From: Selaginella kraussiana
Lineage: Eukaryota > Streptophyta > Lycopodiopsida > Selaginellales > Selaginellaceae
DNA: 20,452 bases
Direction of reading: 5' to 3'
Assembly: GCA_001021135.1 (NCBI GenBank)
Contig: LDJE01096392.1
Span: 1 to 20,452 of the forward strand
The notes under the pieces were generated by a model. The model did no database searches, had not been told where the DNA came from, and saw nothing but the letters and a program-made list of their open reading frames with translations. The stretch's first letter is position 1; every line of letters starts with the position of its first letter. Made by a program: the position numbers and the translations under genes. This document shows, in pieces, positions 7,001-15,837 of the stretch.

Positions 7001-9329
7001 ATGAAATCGGGAGCGGGATTGCCCGTCTTTAGGAGATCAGCAATCGGAGGCGGCGGCGGCAACCGCAAAATCGCGAGGAGCAGCAGCCCAGATCGGCAGG
7101 CATTCGGGAGCGGCGCCGCCGCCGGCCCATTGATCCGGGTCTGCCTCCACGCCGTCGCCTGCATCGCGAGCATAGTCCTCGGCTTCAGATCATCCCGGGA
7201 GGCGCTGCTCGTCCTCGTGCAGCCCGATGTGGTTCCCGTCTTCAAAATCCCGCCGAGAATCGACGCCGCCGCTGCCGCCATTTCCCTCTCGGATTCCACC
7301 GACGTGAGCCTCCGCTTCCCCTACGTCTCCACGGGTTCCACCTCGGGTTCCTCGGGCACCGGCGTGGTCGATCCGGCGTCCACTTCCAAGAGCAGCCGTG
7401 TTAACGTTGGACGCCACGAAATTCTGGTACGTCCATGGCCGCACCCAGATAGCGTAGAGCTCCACAAGGCGCACGCCTTGGTCGACATTGTGCAACGCGA
7501 GCAACGTAGCCTCTACGGCCCCAAACGCTGGCGTCCCGTCATCGCCGTCACCACGACGTTCGACCGGACGTTCCAGAGGGTACACCTTGGTGGGATACTC
7601 AATACCATGCAGAATATTCCCGGTACCGTGGTATGGATCGTGGTTGAGGCAGGTGGTAAGTCCAATGATACCGCGACGTTACTGGCGTCCGCTACGGGCA
7701 TCAACGCCGTGCATTTGGCCATCCCCGAACGAATGCCTGTCGATTGGGATCAACGGCGGCAAATGGAAACCAGGCTTCGTATTGAAGGCTTACGGTACGT
7801 ATTTTCGTAGTGTACGTAGTATTAAAATGCGTAGTTTTTGTGGTAGCCATATTTACAAGGTTTCTAGTTGTATGGATTGTCATAGCTTAGTTGATTTTTC
7901 GAGGTCATTTGCGAGATGATCACTTCTATATTGTGGGGCATGTGGTTGATGGGCTACATTATATGATTCATTTCAATTAAATTGCATAGATGATCACTTT
8001 CATATTGAGGGGCATGTGGTTGATGGGCTACATTACATTATGTGGCGAGATTTAATTCATTTGAATTGAATTGCATTATACATATTCGGGGCATTCGGCA
8101 GCTGCGGGTCTAGCGAGCGAATGTAGATGCTTGCCTGTTTCTTTCAGCGGTTAGAATCGCTGCGGGTCTCCAGCGATTTGTTTTTCGCCTTCTAGTTTCC
8201 GAGTAGTTGTCACAGGCGTCCGCGTCGGGGGACTTTTTCCTCGCTTAGTTGCGCCTGAAGGTTGTTGAAGCCCACTGAGTCATAGAGACGTCTCTATAAT
8301 CGGTGCAGAAGTCTCTAAGCATCATTGACACAAGCACATATATAACATCAACGTATAGGCATTTTCGTGTGGTCCAATATATAGGCAGTTTCACGTGGTC
8401 CATTGCTTATGATTAACGCTTCCCGTCGTGCCTCATGATAGATACGTCAGACGCGAGAAGCTCGACGGTATAGTCGTATTTGCCGACGATGGGAATGTAC
8501 ACAGCCTTGAGCTCTTCGATGAGGTTCAAAAGGTGAGCTGGATCGGAGCCCTATCAGTGGGACTCCTCAACGCGCCACATCAGACGTCATCCCAGCTCCC
8601 GGTGCAAGGACCGGCTTGTAACGAGACGTGCCACGTCATCGGGTGGCACGCCCCGTCCCCCGTGGATGGTGACTCAGCATTCCTTGGGGTGACTGACGTG
8701 GCCCGGCATTTGGAATGGTCGGGGTTTGCTTTCAATTCGCGGTCCATTTGGGAGGAAGGGACGACGTCCAAGCCGACGTGGATCCGTGACTGGGACGAGT
8801 GGATCACGGACGACGTCGGCAGCGTCGCGAGCCCCCTGAGGCTTGCAAAGGACCAGGGCTTCGTGGAGGCGTTGGGGAACTGCGGACGCGACGTCCTTCT
8901 CTGGTGGCTTAGGGTTGAGGCTCGCGCTGATAGTCGCTATCCTTCCAGGTTGGTAATCGCTGCATTGTCCATTTGTTGTTGATGATGATGAATGGTGTGG
9001 TGGGACTGACTGACGATGCTTCTCTGGGGAACATTCTACTAATGACTTCTAATGGAATGTTGTGTAGGTGGGAGCTTTTGTCGCCTCTGGAAGTTGTGGT
9101 GGCTTCCAAGCGCACGCCTTGGCCGGAGTTCGTGCCTTCGAAGCTTTCCCACCATCATCAGAAGCACTCCACTGGTACCACTGGTGTTACCACTGGTGCT
9201 ACCACTGGTTCTATCAATGGTGGTGGTTCGACGACGTCGACCATCAATTCGGGACGTCAAAAGCGAAAGAGAAAGCAACCACAACCGGGTAGTGGTGGTC
9301 ATAGTGTGCACAAAGTAGATGTTTCTTAA
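7001..9329 (+). CDS. IRX14: GT43 xylan xylosyltransferase, IRX14-like
   Basis: Three exons, 7001-7794, 8442-8948 and 9068-9329, give 520 residues. It is a type II Golgi membrane protein: short basic N-terminus, signal anchor at about 43-62, then the GT43 domain. Conserved IRX14 blocks visible are SSRVNVGRH (131-139), RPWPHPDSVELHKAH (144-158), VIAVTTTF (180-187), VWIVVEAGGKSND (211-223), REKLDGIVVFADDGN (269-283, with the DD metal/UDP-sugar motif), LPVQGPACN, WSGFAFNSR, LLWWLRVEARAD and SKRTPWPE. In flowering plants IRX14 works with IRX9 and IRX10 to lengthen the beta-1,4-xylan backbone. The first junction splits an Arg codon (cg|gtacgt to tag|a). The second uses a weak gttggt donor, chosen because it keeps the conserved Trp (SRW). 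Intron 1 is 647 bases, long for this window, and carries duplications. The C-terminal tail after about residue 450 is low-complexity Thr/Gly/Ser and ends with a basic KRKRK patch. Confidence 0.9.
7914..8076 (+). repeat. Tandem duplication inside GT43 intron 1
   Basis: Two adjacent copies (about 7914-7986 and 7988-8076) share agatgatcac, ttggggcatgtggttgatgg with minor change, gctacatta and a cattt.aatt.aattgca ending. The second copy carries a short insertion before its end. They are highly similar, hence fairly recent, and account for part of the unusual length of this intron. Confidence 0.75.
8354..8402 (+). repeat. Short tandem repeat near the acceptor of GT43 intron 1
   Basis: The 23-base unit tataggc..ttttc.tgtggtcca occurs at 8354-8376 and 8380-8402 with three differences. 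It ends about 40 bases before the acceptor at 8440-8441 and could bracket the branch-point region. A functional role is not shown. Confidence 0.65.
9169..9228 (+). repeat. In-frame minisatellite in the GT43 C-terminus
   Basis: About five units of ccactggt plus four variable bases encode the low-complexity STGTTGVTTGATTGSINGGG tail. The tail lies beyond the catalytic domain, and repeat slippage can change its length without breaking the frame only in multiples of three. The 12-base unit satisfies this. Confidence 0.7.
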
Positions 9330-9591
9330 CACCCCCTCTCTATGGCCGCTTTTATCTTTCTTTGTGGCTACCCCCCAAAAGTTCACATTTTGTGGAAGTA
9401 AATGACGATCGAGCGCGAGCGATGGATGAGGACCGGCTACGTGCCAACCAACAAACCAACGATTCTTTTGTACTGTAATCACGGGAAAATAATGTCTTTT
9501 GAATTTGAACGGAGGGGGATTTTTGTATTGTATTGTAGCCTACGCTTTGCCAAAGCATGGAATCGTATGTAATCGTACTCAACACATCTTG

Positions 9592-10165
9592 AGGTTTACT
9601 AGTTCATGAATCGTAATAAAATAGAATTGAGCCTCGTATGTACTAAAATCGTATCAAACATCAGAGTCTATTTAACTTCAGGTTAAATAGAAAAACAAAC
9701 TTCAGGTTTACTAGTTAACTAACTAGTAACTTCAGGTTACTAGTTCACGAATTGACGTAAGTTAAATATTGCTCAACTCCGTTTTGTTCATGTAGGTTCT
9801 ACGTCCTGCTCGTATGTACTAAAATCATATCATATCATGTCTACACAAGTGAAGGTTTACTAGTTCGCTTGTATGTACTAAAACTGTACTAAAATCCAAT
9901 GAACATGAATCTATGAATCAACATCATATACCGAGGACCTCTAGTTCATGAATCCGTAGTTCCTCCGTATTTCAAAGCACAGGCAGGACGTAAGAAAATT
10001 TGCCACTTTGTTGATCTACTGGCAAATCACTTGAAACATAAAAATTGTCAATACGGACAATATTCGGCTGAGTACTACTATCTTGTACTCAAACATATCA
10101 GATAGCATACAAAAGTTCATGAATCTGTAGTTCTTTTGTAGTATTCATAGCACAGGCAGCACGTC
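9592..10165 (+). repeat. Cluster of shuffled short repeat modules
   Basis: Three modules recur. Module 1, gtatgtactaaaa, starts at about 9636, 9812 and 9871. Module 2, ggtttactagtt, is at about 9593-9604, 9705-9716 and 9853-9864. Module 3, agttcatgaatc.gtagttc followed by agcacaggcag.acgt, is at about 9942-9991 and 10114-10164. Copies differ by a few bases and in order, unlike a simple tandem array. It looks like a decayed, rearranged satellite or repeated local duplication; no open frame is involved. Confidence 0.6.
9668..9745 (+). other. Two adjacent hairpins with the same 5-base loop
   Basis: Hairpin 1 (9668-9690) has arms ctatttaac and gttaaatag around the loop ttcag. Hairpin 2 (9721-9745) has arms aactagtaac and gttactagtt around the same loop ttcag. 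Between them, 9697-9709 repeats aaac-ttcag-gttt with a 4-base stem. The left arm of hairpin 2 can instead pair with actagtt at 9710-9716 around the loop aact. The outer stems differ in sequence yet both pair perfectly. Confidence 0.65.
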
Positions 10166-11117
10166 AGTGCAACTAGTAGTCCCGAAGATCAGGTTGGGGC
10201 GTGGTCCAACTGTACCCATCTTCCCGTAGCAGTACTATTGTCTTGTTGATTTATTCATAGTCTCCGGGGTCCCAAGATATATTGGCATAACACTCAAATG
10301 TTCAAGGGCGGTTGTGTTGTCGAGCTCGCTGTCCCGGAGGATGGCGTTGGCACATAAATGTTTAATGGCAAATGGGGTACCACAATACGTTTCAACCGCA
10401 CTTGATTATTTGGGCCGAGTCATATATACCTGTAAACAGAAGGCACTGGGTCGTGCTCATGACCTGGTGAGGTTTGTTGAGATGAGATTCAACGCCCCTC
10501 ATCACCCAGCTGGATTACCAAATGCAAATCACAATTCCACCACCATTTTAACGTAAAGACAAACGGGTATAACCATCAGATGCACCGACTACCCACAAAA
10601 TACGCAGAGGAGTCGAGCAAATTGGCTCCTTAATTAATGCATGTTCAAACTTGGAACATTCAAATTCGATTTTCAAATTTCAAATCTTCCCCAAGCATCC
10701 GAAAAAATCTGTACACGCCCTTTTGGACTCTAGCGGTGTGCGCTGTCGACTCACTTGGAAGGTCGCCTCAAACCGAACGTCTCTCCCCCTTCATCTCCCG
10801 TCTCTTCCGCCTTCTTCGTCGTCTCATCTTTCATCTCCCTCTCTCATCACTCAAATTTTCCGTTTAAATGCACGCATCATCGGTGCAGTTGACAGACAAT
10901 CTATCTACCAAATTTACACTTGTTCGAATGTGGAGAGCAAAAAACACACTAAATCACCCTCATGAAACCCCCATGACTCATGCCCATCCATTTGCATCGG
11001 CATGAATGCCATGATCAACATCAATACATGAATGTACATCCCCATGATCCCACATACATACCACCCTCTTTCCTCTCATCCTCATCATCACCATTGTCAT
11101 GATCATGATCAGAATCA

Positions 11118-11211
11118 ACACCAACAACACCAAACAACAACAAGAACAACAGCAGCAGTAGCAGCAGCACAGAATGGCAGCAGCAGCAGCAGCACAGTGA
11201 AGAGGCAGCAG
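11118..11211 (+). repeat. Triplet microsatellite (aac/agc)
   Basis: Interrupted runs of caa/aac turn into cag/agc triplets across about 94 bases, downstream of the ARF stop codon on the ARF's transcribed strand, where it reads as ctg/gtt. It probably lies in the ARF 3' UTR. It is not an extension of the coding region, because the ARF stop at 11377-11379 precedes it. Confidence 0.75.
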
Positions 11212-11376
11212 CTACCCATTGATTTTTACAGCATCTTCCTCCCGATTCTCTTCTGTTCTCTGTTTTTCTTCTGTTCTCTTCTGTTCTCCTGACAGTTCTC
11301 TGTTCTTCTTCTGCCACCTCATCTTTTTGTTTGCTTTCCCTCCCACCATTTGTGTGCTTGCATTTCAGCCACGACG

Positions 11377-13758
11377 CTATTGCAGCATCCTCGTGTCCGC
11401 GAGGATGGTTAGTCGCTTGACGGATCTCACAAAGTTCCTGGAACCCAAAAAAAAATATTCCCACCATCAACAAAACCAACATCCAAACCCTGCGACTTAC
11501 ATGTAGGGTTCTCCACCAACGTGAATGGTCGACCCCTCCGAATCTTTGTACACCACCCGCCCTGAAAGCTTCAGATCGTCCTCAATACCAAACATCTTGG
11601 AAAGCTGCGTGTACAGCTCCTCGTACGACGCAAACTGCGATAGGTCCAGCGTCCTCCCGACTTCCTCACTCTCAAGGAAGATCTTGCACTGGACGTCACC
11701 ACCAGTGGCACCACTGGTACCGTCCTCAAGTGTGTCCTTCCTCTCGGACGAGAGCACGCTGGCCTGCTCCTTGAGCCACTTGAGGCTACCATTGTCAGCA
11801 CCATCACCACCGCCCGAAGAGGTGCCGCTGAGTGCCCTAGTCGTGGTCGTGGTAGTAGTCGTGGTACTGCCGCTGTTGTTGTTACCCTCTGATGAACTTC
11901 CACCAGAGTTCTGCTGATGGTCCTGGACGTTGGACGCCGTGTTAATGGTCTTACCAAACAACAAAATTGTCCCAGCCTGCTTTGCTGCTGGTACTTGCGG
12001 CTGAGTAGAAGTCGTGTTGACAGACGCCACTGAGCCATTCTGAGAGCTTCTCCCGGGCGTAGTCGCGGTGGTAACCATCGTGGGAACGTTCCGGTTGGTA
12101 GTGTCGTTACCATTACCATAGAGTAGAACGTTCCCCAACCTGAGGTCCTGAGCACCGAAACTGAGCATGGCCGCCGCCGCTGCGTGTTCTTGGGGCAAGA
12201 ACTTATCAAGCGCTCCCGCCTGAAGCTTGCTAGGTTGACAGTCGGAGAAGGTGAGCCCGTAAAGTCTCTCATGCCTGGCTCCCTGCATGCTTGCAGGAAC
12301 TTCATCTGAAAGACCATGCCAAGAGTTCATCTGCCCCAACACGCCAGCGCCACCACCCAGCGTGGTACTACCACTGCTCGAGAAACCATGCCCCTCGTGG
12401 GTACTAACCCGGAACTTCTTCTTCGGCAACGAGAACGGCGTCGGCGGTAGCTGCATTGGTACCGTCGAGACGAGCTCGACCTGCCACGGGCTTATGCGAC
12501 TCACTCCTTGGAGAAGATCGGGCTCATCCCATGCCACCTGATTATAAAATTAAATTGTACGTACACACAAATAATTGAATGCATATACCTGCAAGACGCG
12601 CCATGGCGAGTTGGGCCAGAGGACGGGGTCTGCGGCCTGGACCGCGGACACAGTACCCATGAACCAGCTGATGCGGGACGAGTCCTCAGTCTCAAACGCC
12701 ATCTTGAACCTCATTCCGGCGTACCACGGGTGACTCAGCGCCGTTTTGACGGTGGTAGCTTTAACGCAAAACTCCGCGGTACTTGCCCTAGGATAGTAAA
12801 TCACTTCAAACGCCTTCCCACTTGCCGCCAGCGTCACTGCGTCCAGTACCGACTTGGCAGTCACCCTGGACCTGTTCCTTGCAAAGCTGCCACCACTGGA
12901 CGACTTGGACGAACCATTGAACGCTGCATCCTCAGAAATGTTGTAGTTGTTGGTCTCTGGTCGGACTTCCCAACGTGACGACGACCGCGTCGTGAAGCCT
13001 GCTGACGATGGTGCTACCGCGGGTGACACCGACGCCCCCGAGTGCCAGAGTAGGGCGTCACCGCTGGTTGCACCGCGCATGGAACGACGTACCCCGACGC
13101 AGAGCTCCCCGGAGCTGGTCCTGAGGAAGACGATGGCGTCACCAGCGACCAGCTTCTTCTTGTTGACGAACGTGCTCCAGCCGGTGGTAAGGAGGTGACG
13201 GCGGGGTGTACCACGGTAGATGTGCCTGAACTTCCACGTCTCACCGTGGACGTCCTTTGCGAGGACGGTCTGCACCGGCGGGTCGGCGGAGTAGTCGAGC
13301 TTGGGGAAAATGGTCTCGGCGCAGTACCGTGGTACCGAGAAGCCGCCGCCGTTGTTGGCGTCGCTCTGGGTGAGCGTCTTGGCGAACGCAGTCGGCTTGT
13401 CGATGGTAGCGCCCGATGGCGGATCGTTCTCGTCGACCTCGCCGAATGCGCCCTCGGGTTGGAGTCGGATGCGCGAGTAGACCTCGTCGGTCTCCTTATC
13501 GGCCAAGAATTTCACCGAGAGGACGCGACATGGGACGACGCCCGCGGGTCCGAGGCCTCGGGGGAAATCCGGGAGCGACGCCGCCTGCTCGCCGTGGCCC
13601 TGCGGGAAGTAGATGACCTTCGATCCCGGCGTTGGGAGCTGCACCATGCTTCCGGCGCACGCCTGCCATAGCTGCTGGTCCAAACCCTTGTCCTCGGACG
13701 CCGCCGCCGCCGCCGCCGCCGCCGCAGCCGATTCGTCGACCGCGCTCTGACCGGGCAT
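11377..13758 (-). CDS. Class C auxin response factor (ARF10/16/17 type)
   Basis: Three exons in transcript order (13758-12589, 12537-11501, 11437-11377) give 755 residues; introns are 51 and 63 bases. Nuclear DNA-binding factor for auxin response elements. After a poly-Ala run (11-20) come the dimerisation entry LDQQLWQACAGSMVQLP (26-42) and the B3 domain at about 121-225 (DKPTAFAKTLTQSDANNGGG, RHIYRGTPRRHLLTTGWS). The ARF ancillary domain is at about 300-385 (EDSSRISWFMGTVS). A Ser/Thr/Gly-rich middle region carries the miR160 site, a poly-Thr run and TILLFGKTI near 580-588. The PB1 domain at about 672-750 is finished by exon 3 (NFVRSVKRLTIL). Class C members act mostly as repressors. Met at 13758 matches the family's short N-terminus; an in-frame ATG at 13941 would add 61 residues that look like leader. 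PB1 keeps the basic-face Lys675, but its acidic motif reads KDSEG...GGEP, weaker than in class A. Confidence 0.93.
12272..12292 (-). promoter_or_regulatory. miR160 target site in the ARF mRNA
   Basis: On the ARF strand this 21-base site contains catgcagggagccaggca, complementary to land-plant miR160. I count two mismatches at the 3' end of the microRNA (nucleotides 20 and 21) and one G:U pair (nucleotide 15). The seed and the central cleavage region pair perfectly. It encodes SMQGARH (residues 473-479), the conserved position of the site in ARF10/16/17. Cleavage by miR160 is therefore expected; the microRNA gene itself is not in the window. Confidence 0.9.
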
Positions 13759-15395
13759 TCTTCGGGTCGAAATCGGGGAAGATGGTCGAATCGGACCTGA
13801 AAAGCCACGAAAATTCTCAGGGATGGGCGCTGGGGAGAGGGCGAAATCCGCGATTCCCGACCACGAAATCGGGGTGCCAAGAATCGATTCCCGGGTCAGC
13901 CCCGGGGCCGATTTCAATGCGGCGCCCCACAAAATGAGCAAGAAAATCGGAATTTCGTGCAGATTTCAATGCAGCATTTCGACATTTCGTGCAAGAAATC
14001 CAGAAATCGGACAAGAAATCGCACCTTTGATCAGGGCGCCGCCGCGGCCGCCGCCACCATAGCGCTTTGCTCCTCTCGGGATCGTCGCAACGACGAAGAA
14101 ATGCGCGAACCCTAATGGGGCAGCGCAAGGATCATTCCCTCAAAGAGAACAAAAACACCCAACAACAACAACACTCAACAACAAGGAGCCGCGGTCGGCG
14201 CGAGTGTGCATGGGCATGCCACATGGCCATGGGCCGCATTGTCCATGCCAATACAGAGCATATTCCGTCCCTTTCTCGGCATATTCTAATGCTTATCAAA
14301 AGCATATCCAGATTTATGTTGGTTCAATCTCTGGACGGGTCATTGCAAACCATTCAACCATGTGGACAATGGTCATTTCGCACTATATAGTTCTCCCCAC
14401 ATTTTACTATGTTGCTTCCGACATTTAACTAAGGTCGGTTCAAGGGTCGCTGTACATGTTTTGAGTTTGTTCGTTCTCAAATGTAGCCTCATTGTTTCGT
14501 GCATATTGGAGGAGTTGACTTGACAACCGGACCATTAAACTAGGCCGCTTGTCGTCTCCGCACGTTGCCTCCAGCTTGTAAACCACACCACCAGAATTGT
14601 TGTTGTTGTTGGAATCTATCCCTGCCCAAAGGAAGGGAAGTATATGGTCTATACATTGTTATCCTTTCAAATCAATGTATTACACGTCCTCAAAGATGGG
14701 GCCACTTCCAGCACCACCCAGCCAGCCTGATATATGTGTTGTTTGTACATTGTCCCTGCTAGAAGGAATCGTTTGTATTGGCCCGCCAAAACAATGGACT
14801 AAGATTAAAACACACCCTTCGTACTAGGGCTTAAACTATACATTTGTAGTTTGACAGATTCTCATTTGTTTCCCGATCTAATTGGAACAACTTCCACCAA
14901 TGAAAGCCCCAAAGCATCCCATCGTCAATGGCGACACAAGAAATGAATGCAAAGGTGATCACTTTAGTTTTAGCTTATTGTGACCACACACATACACTCA
15001 CTCACAAGAACAGCAAAGAGCTTACCTTTGGAACATTGATACGAATGTTTGACCTGCCACCAGCAAAAGTGCGTGAGAGAAAACGGACTGGAATCAGAAA
15101 CGCAAATTTCAATCCCCATTTTCCATGATATACAAGTTGTGTTGTATTGATCTCGTCCATTAGATAGTTTCATAGTGAGGTCTGATGTCATAATGAGATA
15201 CCCCTTGGGCCATGGTTGTCATTCAGACATTTTCCATATAGTCTTGTGTCTTCCTTGGGCCTAATGATAAAGCTCACCTTCCAAATGCGCCGGCCTTGCT
15301 TTTCCTTTACAAAAGATACCTTCTTTGAGAATGTCACGAGTGAGTTCATCAAATAAACCAGAATATTCCGTCTTCACAAAAGGCGCGTACCCTTT
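13759..15395. other. ARF leader/promoter and spacer
   Basis: Bases 13759 to about 14115 read, on the minus strand, as a GC-rich leader with an AACCCTAA telo-box-like motif (plus strand 14108-14115). An in-frame ATG at 13941 and an overlapping minus open frame at 13817-14128 could act as upstream starts. From about 14140 to 15395 no gene is seen. Short open frames there lack domain features, and the segment between 14200 and 14770 has loosely repeated words such as gcatattc and cattgtcc without a clear unit. Confidence 0.45.
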
Positions 15396-15677
15396 CAAAC
15401 ATTTAGGGCTTCTGTTTCATTTCCCGTGGCGGGAGGAGGCTTCAAAATGGCGACTTCAAGCCAGGTGCTTGCTTCTAGGATCTTTGCATTCTTTCAGGCT
15501 TAGTAAGGATCGTTAGATTGCATTAGGTGCTTCGTAGATAGGGCTGTCAAACATTTAGGGTTTCTGTTTCATTTCCGGAGGAGGCTTCAAAATGGCGACT
15601 TCAAGGTTCTTTCAGTCAGGCTTAGTAAGGATCGTTAGGTTGCATTTGAGGTATTAGGTGCTTCTTAGATAGGGCTG
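15396..15677 (+). repeat. Tandem duplication upstream of the SAXO-like gene
   Basis: Copy 1 (15396-15546, 151 bases) and copy 2 (15547-15677, 131 bases) are directly adjacent. Both start with tcaaacatttagggnttctg, contain ggaggcttcaaaatggcgac and end with tagatagggctg. Copy 2 lacks short internal blocks present in copy 1. Each carries an ATG in good context (aaaATGGCGACTTC): copy 1 gives an 18-residue frame, MATSSQVLASRIFAFFQA; copy 2 a 21-residue frame. High similarity suggests a recent event. The region probably belongs to the promoter or leader of the gene at 15838. Confidence 0.8.
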
Positions 15678-15837
15678 GTGCACACTTTAAAACACATTTG
15701 GTGAGTGCTGAACTCAAAGGGTTAGCACATGACCGAATCACGTTAGAAAGACTTCACATTTCTTCAGCAGCTCGGGGATGATTGCCACCTTTTCTTGTTG
15801 CAACTTTTGGTTCTAGACAGGAGACCACACACAATGC

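Larger units (their letters stand above)
9330..11376. other. Convergent spacer between GT43 and ARF
   Basis: Both genes end into this 2-kb stretch, so its flanks should be 3' UTRs; an aataaa signal for GT43 lies near 9617. The left part (about 9580-10170) is full of shared modules and hairpins, listed separately. At 10755-10850 the plus strand is strongly pyrimidine-rich (ctctctccccctt-like). From 10975 to 11110 it is rich in catga words. The triplet tract at 11118-11211 and a ttctgttctc-type repeat at about 11240-11320 follow. The open frame at 10314-10556 has no recognisable features and is not called. Confidence 0.5.

Noticed and set aside
9039-9482. Minus-strand frame of 147 codons
   Set aside because: Antisense to GT43 exon 3 and its minisatellite, with low-complexity Thr/Ser content only.
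11571-12317. Minus-strand frame of 248 codons inside the ARF
   Set aside because: It is an Arg/Ser-rich alternative reading of ARF exon 2, whose own frame carries the conserved family sequence.
13759-13941. In-frame 61-residue extension of the ARF starting at 13941
   Set aside because: Class C ARFs begin shortly before the LDQQLWQACAG-type motif; the extension looks like GC-rich leader, so Met at 13758 was preferred.
15456-15657. Short MATS-led frames in the tandem duplication as genes
   Set aside because: Only 18 and 21 codons and diverging after the first few residues; kept as possible upstream frames, not called as proteins.
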